Origin: CBDDGJ01 sp965199285
GTDB lineage: Bacteria > Pseudomonadota > Alphaproteobacteria > RS24
Direction of reading: 5' to 3'
Length of the DNA stretch: 64,000 bases
Assembly (NCBI GenBank): GCA_965199285.1
Contig: OZ240687.1
Span: forward strand, 1,178,001-1,242,000
This document shows, piece after piece, positions 18,006 to 26,603 of this stretch. Position 1 is the stretch's first letter, and each line of letters opens with the position of its first letter. The notes under the pieces were generated by a model that was given only the letters and a program-made list of their open reading frames with translations, was not told where the DNA came from and did not search any database. The position numbers and the translations under genes were made by a program.

Positions 18006-18794
18006 TCACAGATTATTCGAGATAAAGCGAAGCATATCATCAGAGGCGGTGATCGCTTTGGAGCTGACTTCATAAGCGCGTTGGGCTTCAATCATTTCAA
18101 CCAGCTCCTGCACGACATTTACATTAGAACTTTCAAGCGCCCCTTGTACAAGTTTTCCAAACCCCTGATCCAAAGGCGCGGCGATTAAAGCCTGCCCGCT
18201 TGACTCGGTCGAGATTAAAAAATTCTCACCAATGGGTTGCAGCCCCGTTCGGTTCGGAAAATCCGCAAGCGTGATCACACCTATTTCCTGGCTATCCGTA
18301 TCATCGCCAACCGTTACACTTATCGTGCCATCGCTTGCAATATTAACATTTGTTGTACCCTCAGGTATTTGGATCTCTGGCTGTAAAACATAGCCACTTG
18401 CGGTGGTTAATATGCCTTCAGAATTTTGTTCAAATGCGCCATCGCGCGTATAACCGATCCGTCCATCGGGTAATAAGACCTGGAAAAAACCACCGCCCTC
18501 AACCGCAATATCGAGCGAGTTATTGGTCATCACAAGTGAGCCTTGCATATGAACCTTTTCGGTATTTACAATGCGCGTTCCCGTGCCTATCGTAAAGCCG
18601 GAAGACAGGCGCGCCTCCTGCGCGGTGAGATCACCACTATAACGATTAACCTGATACAGGAGCGATTCAAAATTTGCCCGGTCACGCTTAAAGCCATTGG
18701 TGTTTACATTCGCTAAATTATTGGCAATTACCTGCATTCTAATTTGTTGTGCGGTAAGACCACTTTTGGCCACATGCATTGCACTGACGGTCAT
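18006..18794 (-). CDS. flgG: Distal rod protein FlgG
   Basis: FlgG forms the distal part of the rod. At 262 residues it is the typical length. The start holds the rod-protein signature (AKSGLTAQQIRMQVIANNLAN and VNTNGFKRDRANFESLLYQ), with the family middle (LVMTNNSLDIAVEGGGFFQV) and the C-terminal helix (GALESSNVNVVQELVEMIEA, QRAYEVSSKAITASDDMLRF). Of the three FlgF/FlgG-like genes here, this is the canonical FlgG. It follows flgF with a 46-base gap and precedes flgH by 6 bases. Confidence 0.95.
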   Translation of the reverse strand: MTVSAMHVAKSGLTAQQIRMQVIANNLANVNTNGFKRDRANFESLLYQVNRYSGDLTAQEARLSSGFTIGTGTRIVNTEKVHMQGSLVMTNNSLDIAVEGGGFFQVLLPDGRIGYTRDGAFEQNSEGILTTASGYVLQPEIQIPEGTTNVNIASDGTISVTVGDDTDSQEIGVITLADFPNRTGLQPIGENFLISTESSGQALIAAPLDQGFGKLVQGALESSNVNVVQELVEMIEAQRAYEVSSKAITASDDMLRFISNNL

Positions 18795-18840
18795 TATATG
18801 CCTCTTATGTTAATGTGAATATTTAGCAAAGCATGTGCCA

Positions 18841-19596
18841 TCATTGTGGCATACGCAGAATATTCGCACCTTCTTCATCCAGCTCTTTGACGATGCTAAT
18901 AAGTTTTGTATTAATTTCAAAATGGCGTTGCCGATTGAGAACCCCGATCAGCTCTTCGACCGCATCAACATTCGATTTCTCAATATAACCTTGTACAAGC
19001 GTGGCTTCCTGATTTGCTTCAGGGATATTACCATCGCGCTGACGAATAATACCATCATCAAATTTGCGCAAATCGAACTCACCATTTACAGTTGCTAATA
19101 TCCCAACAACTTCGCGGACACCCGGCTCTGCATCAAGCCGTTCAACCGAAACCTCTCCGCCCTGGCTGATAATCAAATTCCGATGCGGCGGGATGATAAT
19201 TTCTGCCATGCTGAAATCCATCATCCGATCACCAGCGCCATTTAGCAATACGCCTTCGGGCGATACATGCATATCACCGCGGCGTGATAGACCGATCGCC
19301 CCATTTTCGGGTTTTATAAAGAAAAACCCATCACCACGAATAGCGACATCGGTTTCGAGCCCGGTATAATCGAGCTGGCCAGGCGTGTTCGAGAATCTGT
19401 TTAACCCTTCACGCAAACCAAATGCACGCGCCTGATGACGACCATTATGATCCAAAAACCCGGCCTCAATAAACATAGGTTCAATGTCACGACGAAACCC
19501 CGGAACCATTGCATTGGATAAATTATTTGCATGGATTGCATTTTCTTCACGAACATATTTTAACGTCGTGAGCGCCGTAAAAATCATCTTATCCAT
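18841..19596 (-). CDS. flgF: Proximal rod protein FlgF
   Basis: A 251-residue rod protein (MIFTALTTLKYVREENAIHA, NNLSNAMVPGFRRDIEPMF, then LDYTGLETDVAIRGDGFFFI). The C-terminal rod helix reads EKSNVDAVEELIGVLNRQRHFEI. It is encoded between flgE and flgG, the standard place for flgF. It starts 2 bases after the flgE stop codon. FlgF joins FlgG to the proximal rod proteins FlgB and FlgC. Confidence 0.92.
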   Translation of the reverse strand: MDKMIFTALTTLKYVREENAIHANNLSNAMVPGFRRDIEPMFIEAGFLDHNGRHQARAFGLREGLNRFSNTPGQLDYTGLETDVAIRGDGFFFIKPENGAIGLSRRGDMHVSPEGVLLNGAGDRMMDFSMAEIIIPPHRNLIISQGGEVSVERLDAEPGVREVVGILATVNGEFDLRKFDDGIIRQRDGNIPEANQEATLVQGYIEKSNVDAVEELIGVLNRQRHFEINTKLISIVKELDEEGANILRMPQ

Positions 19597-19598
19597 AA

Positions 19599-22500
19599 TT
19601 ATGGCCTGATATTAATGATGGTTTGAGTAAGCGATGTTGTCGTTTCAATCGCTTTGGCTGAGGCTTGGAAGTTACGTTGCGCCGTAATCAGATTGACCAA
19701 TTCTTCCGTAATATCAACATTTGAGCGCTCTAACGAACCAGACAGGATTGTGCCAAACCCTTCTGAGCCGGCTTCCCCAACTTGTGCGGCACCTGAAACG
19801 GCGGTTTCGACATAGGCAGCATTACCGATTTGTTTCAAGCCATTCTGATTGTTAAAATTCACCAAAACAATTCGTCCAAGCGGGTTATTTTGCCCATTTG
19901 TATAATTTGCCCTTAAGGTTCCGAATGTATCGACCTCCAAGCCATCCAACCGACCAGACGGGAACCCATCTTGTTCAAGTTCAAGAACTGAAAATGATTG
20001 CGATAATTGGGTTGAACGGCTAAAATCGACCTCAATTGATAGAGGCGTTTCATCGCCTTGCGCTTCATAAGTGATTTTATTACGCGGGGTCAGTAATTTA
20101 CCTGTCTTCGAGAAGGTAAGCTCACCTTCATCAAGAAAAAGCGGGTAATAGCCTTCCACCATATTTTCGGGCGGGCGATTAACTAGATTACCTTGCGCAT
20201 CGACATAAAGCGGTATGCCTTCTGCATCTGTCGCTTGTACCAAATTATTAATTTTGGGAACCGTACCAACCCCAAGCACAATATCATCCAGCCCAAAGCG
20301 TGACGAACCTCTGATCTTCACAGTTGCCTCATCACCCGTTGTCCCGGTTGTAAATATGAGATTATTTTTATCGACATCATATTGCACGGTAACGCCATTA
20401 ATCCCCGCACCCGTATCTGGATCAACAATCTGGTTGATACGGGCTTGCAGTTCTTCGGCCAATGTCGAGCCAACATAATAGCCGCTTGGAACTTCAATCA
20501 CACCAGAAATTCCATTAATCGAAACATTGAATATATTCTCACCCGTTGCCGCATTAATGCGGAACAAATCATTCAAATTTTCTTGCGCGGTGCGCCCTGG
20601 AGCGACGCCAGGTTGCGCTGCTAAGCCCCTGCCTGCCGTAAACAGAGTATCATTTTTCCCACTCCCTACCCCTAGCAAATCATTATCACCAGAAAAATAT
20701 TGATCGTCAGCAATAATTGATCCATCAACCGTCGATAGGCTATAGCGGCCAACTTCAATATTGGATTCTTTTTGCCGCTCAGAAACACCGAGCACTTCAT
20801 TTGCCTCTATCCGCTCACCCGTTGTACCGCTCCGAAATGTAAAAGTTCCAGAGTCATTATTAAAATCAACTTTGATGCCATACCGCTTATCTGTGGGACG
20901 AATTTCAGAACCATCAGCAATAAAGCTTCTGGTTGATAAAACTTCATCACCCCGAATTTCTGAGGTTATCGCATCATCACGTGCTGGAATACCAATATTA
21001 TTGGTATCTTCTGTATCTTCATTCCCATAAATAACAAACTCGGAGAAATTACTTTCCGTACCCGCCCCCAAAACGGTTCGATCAACCCGAAATTGGAAAC
21101 GCTGATGAACCGGATCATAATGAATGGTGAGGGGGGGATCTTTTTCATCCACCCATTGAGTGCGCGTGTTAATTTGGTCAAGGCCTAATGCGGCAAGCGA
21201 ATTTGCGCCCCCAAAACTTGCCGTTTCAATTTCAAAAATACCTTCATTATTTAAATCCAGAATATTTTGATTTGTATAAGCATGTTGACCATTATTCCCC
21301 ATTTCACGTAACACAATCCGGCTGCTGGAAAAATTTTCTTTAGAGCCTTCATAAACCGGCGGCGCGCCTTCAAAAAAGGCTTCTACATCGCTCGATTCAT
21401 CATGCAAAACATATAATTGCCCGCTTCCATTAGCGCTACCCGTTGTAAGACTAAAATCCGTTTCAGGGAAGGATTGCCCGGTAATATTCATATATAATGT
21501 ATCATTACCATTCGCATCAGTTTCAATATTATAAACGGTAAATTCTTGCCCATTAAGGAACCCGCCCCAGCTTTCTTCTGAGGCAATGAAATCGCCGCCT
21601 AGGCTTATCGTCTCATTTTCTTCAACCCCGCCCGTGCCTTGTATACGAATAGAAAGCGTATTATCGGCAGCATTATAATTTACCGTTGAGTTGCCATCTT
21701 GCATCACCGCACTACGGTCATCAAAAACCGAAAGGGATGGTCGGTTTTTATAATAAGAATATAAAACATATTTCTCGTCTTGGCTAATATCGCCAGCGGC
21801 GGGTACATCAACAGTGGCGCTATGATGATTAAAAGTAATGATCTCTGTCTGATCTAATATGGTTTCTATTTTTTCACCTCGCGCACGCGCAAATAATTTC
21901 TTATTTACTCCTAATTGCGCAGCATCAGCAATAGCTTCATTTGTGACATTGCCAGCATTATCATAAGTTGCACTCACCGCATAATTATTAAGCGCAGCGT
22001 TAATGCGCGTCTGTGCGTGTGCCAGAAACTGCTCTCTGGTAAAATCGGGCGAAATGCCGGAAAGAGAAATATTCTCAACATCTCGGGTAACAAAACTATC
22101 AGCGAGCAAATCAACCTCAATAGGGCGCGACAAGCTACTGGTTGTACCATCGGAAGCGGTTTTGAAGAAATTAAAATGCAGCTTATCATCTTCATTCGGC
22201 TTGATCTGTATTTTCCGCTCATCGCCATAAGCATGGTTGACAGCGCGTTCAACTTCTGCCGCAAGTTGGGTTGCATTATATTTTCCAGCACTAATACTAA
22301 CATTTACCGGCTCATCAGCATTATCGACATTCAGGGTCAAGAAATTCCGCCCCCAAAACACGCTACTATTTGAGATTTGCCCCGCTTCATGCGTCACATT
22401 AAACATTAAAGGATCAGTGACAATTTCAATAATTTTATCACCTTCCTCACCAAAATCAAATATGCTTTGCTCACCGCGAACACTAGCCGGGTTGGAGGGG

Positions 22501-23381
22501 ACAAGCTCGCTTTGATCATCCAGCTTATAAAGCGGAGACCCTTTCCCTTCGATAAAGAAATTATCGTCTGGCACTTCCGTGGTTTGCCGCCCGAAACGAT
22601 CAATATAGATTTGCTTACCACTCTCATCAACCGATCTTACCAGGTCTGGTTGAACGACGCGGTCATCGATCACCAAACGCGTGTCATATTTACTATTTGG
22701 TTGCTCAGCATCACCGGAATGGGTTTTAATAAAATATACAGTTGCAATGGTTGGGTTGCCAAAATCATCAAATATTGTAAAAGATGTCGAATTTGTGAAA
22801 CTGTTGGGGTCATCAGGGTTAAATCTATACCCACTCTCAAAGCCTGAACGCGTGGTCACAACATCCGAAGTCGTATCCAGATTAACTCCAAGCTTCACTT
22901 CACTGGTTGCTTTTGGATCACCAGACGTTACCGGCAACTGAATAGGCTCAGAGCTATTCAGGTCTTTTGCCGTGACCGAACCATCCTTATTCACCGGATA
23001 AACCATTAAATATTGCCCCGCGCTATCAACAATATATCGATCTTCATTCACGCTAAGCGAGCCATTACGCGTATAAACATTTTGTGAAGAATCCAGCGAA
23101 GGTTTAAGAGCGAAAAAGCCTTGCCCGGAAATCGCCAAGTCGAGCGCGTTAAGCGAAGCGGTAATATTGCCTTGCGTAAATTGCTGCTTAACCCCTTTAA
23201 GAATTGCCCCCGAACCGATCGAGGATGTCGCACTTTGCAAGGGTGAGGTCGCAAAAATATCCCCGAACTCTGCTCTGGTTCGTTTAAAACCGGTTGTTCC
23301 CACATTGGCAATATTATTCGACGTTGTCGATATATCAGCCTGTGCACCATTAAGACCTGTCAAGGCAGTATAAAAAGACAT
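19599..23381 (-). CDS. flgE: Flagellar hook protein FlgE, giant form (1260 residues)
   Basis: FlgE polymerises into the universal joint. The ends are canonical: MSFYTALTGLNGAQADISTT and NIANVGTTGFKRTRAEFGDI at the N-terminus, GSLERSNVDITEELVNLITA and QRNFQASAKAIETTTSLTQT at the C-terminus. Most hook proteins have about 400-450 residues; this one has 1260. The extra roughly 800 residues (about 230-1040) are acidic and beta-rich. They include several segments of the kind 'LTLNVDNADEPVNVSISAGK' and 'NIFNVSINGISGVIEVPSG', followed by helices with an LAxELQxRIN pattern. These look like repeated D2-type outer domains. Together with the enlarged FlgK and flagellins this suggests an unusually thick hook and filament. 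flgD lies 14 bases upstream and flgF 2 bases downstream. Confidence 0.93.
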   Translation of the reverse strand: MSFYTALTGLNGAQADISTTSNNIANVGTTGFKRTRAEFGDIFATSPLQSATSSIGSGAILKGVKQQFTQGNITASLNALDLAISGQGFFALKPSLDSSQNVYTRNGSLSVNEDRYIVDSAGQYLMVYPVNKDGSVTAKDLNSSEPIQLPVTSGDPKATSEVKLGVNLDTTSDVVTTRSGFESGYRFNPDDPNSFTNSTSFTIFDDFGNPTIATVYFIKTHSGDAEQPNSKYDTRLVIDDRVVQPDLVRSVDESGKQIYIDRFGRQTTEVPDDNFFIEGKGSPLYKLDDQSELVPSNPASVRGEQSIFDFGEEGDKIIEIVTDPLMFNVTHEAGQISNSSVFWGRNFLTLNVDNADEPVNVSISAGKYNATQLAAEVERAVNHAYGDERKIQIKPNEDDKLHFNFFKTASDGTTSSLSRPIEVDLLADSFVTRDVENISLSGISPDFTREQFLAHAQTRINAALNNYAVSATYDNAGNVTNEAIADAAQLGVNKKLFARARGEKIETILDQTEIITFNHHSATVDVPAAGDISQDEKYVLYSYYKNRPSLSVFDDRSAVMQDGNSTVNYNAADNTLSIRIQGTGGVEENETISLGGDFIASEESWGGFLNGQEFTVYNIETDANGNDTLYMNITGQSFPETDFSLTTGSANGSGQLYVLHDESSDVEAFFEGAPPVYEGSKENFSSSRIVLREMGNNGQHAYTNQNILDLNNEGIFEIETASFGGANSLAALGLDQINTRTQWVDEKDPPLTIHYDPVHQRFQFRVDRTVLGAGTESNFSEFVIYGNEDTEDTNNIGIPARDDAITSEIRGDEVLSTRSFIADGSEIRPTDKRYGIKVDFNNDSGTFTFRSGTTGERIEANEVLGVSERQKESNIEVGRYSLSTVDGSIIADDQYFSGDNDLLGVGSGKNDTLFTAGRGLAAQPGVAPGRTAQENLNDLFRINAATGENIFNVSINGISGVIEVPSGYYVGSTLAEELQARINQIVDPDTGAGINGVTVQYDVDKNNLIFTTGTTGDEATVKIRGSSRFGLDDIVLGVGTVPKINNLVQATDAEGIPLYVDAQGNLVNRPPENMVEGYYPLFLDEGELTFSKTGKLLTPRNKITYEAQGDETPLSIEVDFSRSTQLSQSFSVLELEQDGFPSGRLDGLEVDTFGTLRANYTNGQNNPLGRIVLVNFNNQNGLKQIGNAAYVETAVSGAAQVGEAGSEGFGTILSGSLERSNVDITEELVNLITAQRNFQASAKAIETTTSLTQTIINIRP

Positions 23382-23395
23382 ATATTTACTCCTAA

Positions 23396-24094
23396 CTAAT
23401 TACGAAATTTGAGTACATCACTCGTACTTATTGTGCCATAATCACGCACATCTAAATTAACTTCCCCGCGAGACTGATCTAGACCTGCGGCGAGAACACG
23501 CGCGAAAACCGAAGATGAGATTTCTTCTAAGCCTTTACCTATATCCGCATATGCATCGACAAAGACCGGCAGATCAGCATCGCGTATTTCAGCCGGCAGC
23601 TCATCCCATGCGAATCCGACAAGCCCGGCATTTTGAGCGCCGAGATCTAGGTTTTTAAGAATTTTCCCTTGTTCATCGCTAAATTGTATAATGACTTTTT
23701 GCGCCGCGGCAGGTAAATCAATCACACCACTCACATTTCCATCTATGCTCGCTCGAGCAATATTTCCTGGAACTAAAACCTGTTGGCCAAGCAAGCTGGA
23801 GGCCATTGCTACCCGAAACTCACCGAGCTGAGCCGAAAGATCTTTTAAGGATTGCCCCATTTCAGTAATACCAGTGACCGTAGAGAACTGCGCCATTTGC
23901 GCGATAAAATCCCCATTCTCCATTGGTGCGAACGGATCCTGACTTTGTAATTGGGTTGTCATCAATTTAAGAAAATCGGCTTGCCCTAAGCGATCTTTAT
24001 TTTCTGCACTATCCGTTTGCTCCTGTTGGCGCGATACGCCTAGCTTATTTAAAAGCTGGTTTAATGTTGCGTTTGATGCTTCATCAATCACCAT
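23396..24094 (-). CDS. flgD: Hook-capping scaffold protein FlgD
   Basis: FlgD caps the growing hook and is discarded at completion. The 232 residues hold the family signature QADFLKLMTTQLQSQDPFAP followed by MENGDFIAQMAQFSTVTGI (about residues 38-77). A C-terminal FlgD Ig-like/Tudor-like half follows (VIIQFSDEQGKILKNLDLG, then GFAWDELP). Length is normal, although the hook subunit it folds is giant. It is encoded directly before flgE. Confidence 0.93.
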   Translation of the reverse strand: MVIDEASNATLNQLLNKLGVSRQQEQTDSAENKDRLGQADFLKLMTTQLQSQDPFAPMENGDFIAQMAQFSTVTGITEMGQSLKDLSAQLGEFRVAMASSLLGQQVLVPGNIARASIDGNVSGVIDLPAAAQKVIIQFSDEQGKILKNLDLGAQNAGLVGFAWDELPAEIRDADLPVFVDAYADIGKGLEEISSSVFARVLAAGLDQSRGEVNLDVRDYGTISTSDVLKFRN

Positions 24095-24106
24095 CGTTGA
24101 TCTCCA

Positions 24107-24523
24107 TTATTTGCCCATATTTATCGTGCGCATCATCAATGCACGCATTGTATTGATAACTTCTAAATTATTTTGATATTGCCGTGCCGCCTCAAGCATA
24201 TCGACCATTTCTTCTTCCGGGTTAACGGCTGAGGAATAAACATACCCCTCCTCATCGGCAGCGACATGATCCGGCATAAATGTTCGTGTCGCCGAACGTT
24301 CCAGCTCGATTATATCTGCGACATCAGCCGTTGCCATACCATTACTTGAAAATGCATCGGCATATTTTGTTTCAAAGACCGGGCGCAAGGCACGGTAGGC
24401 CGTGTCTGGAGAGCCGGAAACGCTCGCCACATTCGCCAAATTAGATGCAATCGTGTTTAGCCGGATCATTTGAGCCGACATGGCGCGGCCAGAAATATCA
24501 AAAATTGATCTTATGTCGCTCAT
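24107..24523 (-). CDS. flgC: Proximal rod protein FlgC
   Basis: A 138-residue rod protein. The N-terminal rod signature is SAQMIRLNTIASNLANVAS, and the C-terminal part reads EEMVDMLEAARQYQNNLEVI then NTMRALMMRTI. The start overlaps the flgB stop by 4 bases (ATGA), so translation is coupled. It assembles with FlgB, FlgF and FliE next to the MS ring. FliE is not encoded in this window. Confidence 0.94.
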   Translation of the reverse strand: MSDIRSIFDISGRAMSAQMIRLNTIASNLANVASVSGSPDTAYRALRPVFETKYADAFSSNGMATADVADIIELERSATRTFMPDHVAADEEGYVYSSAVNPEEEMVDMLEAARQYQNNLEVINTMRALMMRTINMGK

Positions 24524-24906
24524 GACTCTCCTCTGATCGCAGCTGTAAGCGTTGAAATGCGACCATTTAGAAAATTTAAGCTGGTTTGATACCGCATCGT
24601 CGTTTTAGAAAATTCAACCTGCTCCACATTCAGCTCCACCGTATTGCCATCAAGCGCGCTATTGACCGGCAATCGGTATTTGGCCGGTGCTTGGCTGCCG
24701 CCAGAAATCGAGATATGACGATCATGACTGGTTGATAATTTTCCATATCCAGCCGCTGCACGAATTTCTTGCATATAATCAATATCGCGTGCCTTAAAAT
24801 GCGGCGTGCCTGCATTGGCAATATTTGATGCCAATATTTTATTACGATTGTCATAAATGCTAAGAGCTTGCGCAAAAAAATTAAGTGATTGGGAAATTTT
24901 CTGCAT
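24520..24906 (-). CDS. flgB: Proximal rod protein FlgB
   Basis: First gene of the flgB-to-flgL operon. The 128-residue product has the FlgB pattern: LNFFAQALSIYDNRNKILAS, NIANAGTPHFKARDIDYMQE and C-terminal FSKTTMRYQTSLNFLNGRIS. The open frame extends to 24948, but the upstream sigma-54 promoter predicts transcription starting near 24950. I therefore prefer the ATG at 24906, where homologous FlgB proteins begin. The ribosome-binding site is weak (AAGTAT). Confidence 0.9.
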   Translation of the reverse strand: MQKISQSLNFFAQALSIYDNRNKILASNIANAGTPHFKARDIDYMQEIRAAAGYGKLSTSHDRHISISGGSQAPAKYRLPVNSALDGNTVELNVEQVEFSKTTMRYQTSLNFLNGRISTLTAAIRGES

Positions 24907-24909
24907 AAA

Positions 24910-24936
24910 TTGTCGATACTTTAAGTAGCCTATAAT
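24910..24936 (+). promoter_or_regulatory. possible sigma-70 promoter for the gene at 24993
   Basis: A perfect TATAAT (24931-24936) has TTGTCG 15 bases upstream (24910-24915). Spacing is short for sigma-70. It would give a leader of about 50 bases containing GAGGTG before the ATG at 24993. Weak candidate. Confidence 0.3.
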
Positions 24937-24960
24937 CATATGGGTCAATGCAGTAAATTT

Positions 24961-24977
24961 TGCAATTTCAGTGCCAA
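24961..24977 (-). promoter_or_regulatory. sigma-54 promoter of the flgB operon
   Basis: Read on the minus strand, TTGGCACTGAAATTGCA is nearly identical to the sigma-54 consensus TTGGCACG-N4-TTGCA, with GG-N10-GC spacing. It is the best match in the window. It lies 55 bases before the flgB ATG at 24906 and would drive the whole hook-basal body operon. Confidence 0.9.
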
Positions 24978-24992
24978 AGATGAGGTGATAAA

Positions 24993-25523
24993 ATGATAAA
25001 CCCGATCGACAATAGCCGTTTACAAGAACTTAAGGAGGCTCCATTACATCGGAGACTCCTCTCCATGCGTGACAAAATCCTTACGCGCTATCAGGGGGAA
25101 GCTTATAAGCATATACGCACCGATTTAAGGGATCACGCGGACAGATCCGACCAACAAAAAAATTGTGCCATTCTTGCCGCTCGGATTCGCTTGCTGCGCG
25201 ATTTTATGGTGCTAGCTCCACAAACCAAGGATGAGCTTATTTTCGTTCTGCCGGATCCCCCAAAAGAAGAAAAAGAAAAACTGGTCGAGCTGCGCATAGT
25301 TGAAGAGTTTGTTCACAACCATGTTGTATTTCCTAAAGGCACACAGATAAAAGTTAGCCGCGCTCAGGCTAATCGATTATTAAAAGCGAAAAAGGTAGAG
25401 CTTATCATCCAACCCGAACAAGCCGAAGCAGAAGAAAATGGACAGGAAAGAAATAGTGATCAGGCGAATGGAGCTGAAAATAATAAGGGCGAAGCCGTTC
25501 CATCCCCTAAAGGTGAGACGTAA
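24993..25523 (+). CDS. Hypothetical protein divergent from flgB
   Basis: A 176-residue cytoplasmic-looking protein, not recognised. The N-terminal half is helical and basic (LHRRLLSMRDKILTRYQGEA, then AILAARIRLLRDFMVL). A central segment, VVFPKGTQIKVSRAQANRLL then KAKKVELI, resembles a small nucleic-acid or protein-binding fold. The C-terminal 35 residues are low-complexity and acidic (Glu, Asn and Gly). GAGGTG lies before the ATG. It shares a 90-base divergent promoter region with the flgB operon and ends 18 bases from the convergent next gene. A flagellar regulatory or assembly role is possible by context only. Confidence 0.65.
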   Translation: MINPIDNSRLQELKEAPLHRRLLSMRDKILTRYQGEAYKHIRTDLRDHADRSDQQKNCAILAARIRLLRDFMVLAPQTKDELIFVLPDPPKEEKEKLVELRIVEEFVHNHVVFPKGTQIKVSRAQANRLLKAKKVELIIQPEQAEAEENGQERNSDQANGAENNKGEAVPSPKGET

Positions 25524-25541
25524 AATTTTATTCTGGAATCC

Positions 25542-25958
25542 TTATCTTGGCATTGTATGCACGGGTGCATGCTCCTTGGTCTCTAAAGGTGTTACCCATT
25601 CTTGTTGATCTGATTTTTGATCTGTGATTTTACCTTCAAGCTGAGAAATTTTATAATTAACCTGGCGCAAATAATCCATTTGCAAATTCTGCCGCTGTAG
25701 AATTTTCTGTTGTAATTCAAAAGTCTCTGATGATTGAGCAGGTTGGCTCATAGCCTCATCAATAAATCTCATCTCCGTCTGCAAGGATGAAGATATATCT
25801 GCATTAAGCCTTATCACCTCATTCAACAGCAATCGGGAAGATTTATTTTGCCGGATAAAAAATAAGAGCGTCGCACAACAAAAAACGACGGGCCCCAGAG
25901 CAAGAGTGATATGCACATAAGGTATAGATAGAAAATAGAAAAGCAATTCAGCTATCAT
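25542..25958 (-). CDS. Hypothetical membrane protein with coiled coil, last gene of the flgP operon
   Basis: 138 residues, unrecognised. One or two N-terminal membrane segments (about residues 3-35, LFYFLSIPYVHITLALGPVV and FCCATLLFFI) are followed by a predicted coiled coil (about 45-118) rich in Gln, Leu and Glu. The tail reads THEAPVHTMPR-like and is unstructured. It overlaps the preceding flgN-like gene by 11 bases, which supports a real co-translated gene. The layout (short inner-membrane anchor plus cytoplasmic coiled coil) would suit a structural or polar-positioning partner of the flagellum. No function is assigned. Confidence 0.65.
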   Translation of the reverse strand: MIAELLFYFLSIPYVHITLALGPVVFCCATLLFFIRQNKSSRLLLNEVIRLNADISSSLQTEMRFIDEAMSQPAQSSETFELQQKILQRQNLQMDYLRQVNYKISQLEGKITDQKSDQQEWVTPLETKEHAPVHTMPR

Positions 25959-26250
25959 GGGTATATCCTTTCATATTATGGGGATGCGTTTGTATATAAT
26001 AATCATCCACCCATTTAAGGCAGGCATATATATAAGTCTCCAGCGTCACTAGTTGCCCTCGTAGCTCAGCCAAAGCAGAAGAGCTTTTCGTATCACGCAA
26101 ATACGACTCATTTTGTACCAGAAGCGCGTTTAACTCTTTTAAGTATGTAATGCACTCCTCCGGTTTTGCCCGCGCGGCTTGCGCCAACAAAATTTTTTCT
26201 TCTAGTAACGCGATCACATCAAGATCAGCTGGCAGATTATTTGCTGCCAT
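25948..26250 (-). CDS. FlgN-like flagellar export chaperone (by position)
   Basis: A 100-residue, mostly helical protein (LDVIALLEEKILLAQAARAK, then ITYLKELNALLVQNESYLRD). It is encoded 5 bases after flgM. FlgN, the export chaperone for FlgK and FlgL, is commonly encoded directly after flgM and has similar size and helical make-up. The sequence match to FlgN is not obvious by eye, so the call rests on position and architecture. Confidence 0.55.
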   Translation of the reverse strand: MAANNLPADLDVIALLEEKILLAQAARAKPEECITYLKELNALLVQNESYLRDTKSSSALAELRGQLVTLETYIYACLKWVDDYYIQTHPHNMKGYTHDS

Positions 26251-26255
26251 CGCCG

Positions 26256-26552
26256 TTAAGCCTTAAGCTGACGATACGCTTCCATTAATCCATCTGCGAC
26301 AAGATCAAGATCAACAGGGTATTCACCATTGGCGATTGCACTTTTTATATGGTTTACAGCGGCCAAATTAATCGGTGGCTGCTTTGCCATATCAGCAATC
26401 GTCGCGGAACTAACCTGCACATCTGTCGCTGCAGATGGCGCGGCTGACGCAGAGCTTACTGATTTCGTTTGCCCTTCCGCTTTCCCGCCAGGTTCCTGCT
26501 TAACCTGATTTAAGCGCGTTACATTTGTTTTCATGCCCTCAATCATATCCAT
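26256..26552 (-). CDS. flgM: Anti-sigma-28 factor FlgM
   Basis: FlgM holds FliA (encoded at 33531-34250) inactive until it is exported through the completed hook. The 98 residues have the FlgM layout: a flexible N-terminal half rich in Ser/Ala/Gln, then the sigma-binding helices (SSATIADMAKQPPINLAAVN, HIKSAIANGEYPVDLDLVAD and GLMEAY). AGGAG precedes the start. The ATG at 26552 or the one two codons later could be used. A possible sigma-28 promoter overlaps the end of flgA just upstream. Confidence 0.9.
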   Translation of the reverse strand: MDMIEGMKTNVTRLNQVKQEPGGKAEGQTKSVSSASAAPSAATDVQVSSATIADMAKQPPINLAAVNHIKSAIANGEYPVDLDLVADGLMEAYRQLKA

Positions 26553-26577
26553 AGTCTCCTACGATAAATCTTACGAC

Positions 26578-26603
26578 TTATCCATCATCCTTGTTTAATT
26601 TTA
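26578..26603 (-). promoter_or_regulatory. possible sigma-28 promoter of flgM
   Basis: On the minus strand TAAA (26603-26600) is followed after 14 bases by ATGGATAA (26585-26578), which shares GATAA with the FliA -10 element GCCGATAA. flgM commonly has a FliA-dependent promoter inside or after flgA. Only 5 of 8 bases match and the spacing is one short, so this is tentative. Confidence 0.35.

Noticed and set aside
21915..22373. 152-codon open frame opposite flgE
   Set aside because: It lies entirely inside flgE on the other strand, has no ribosome-binding site and its translation is of low-complexity, non-protein character.
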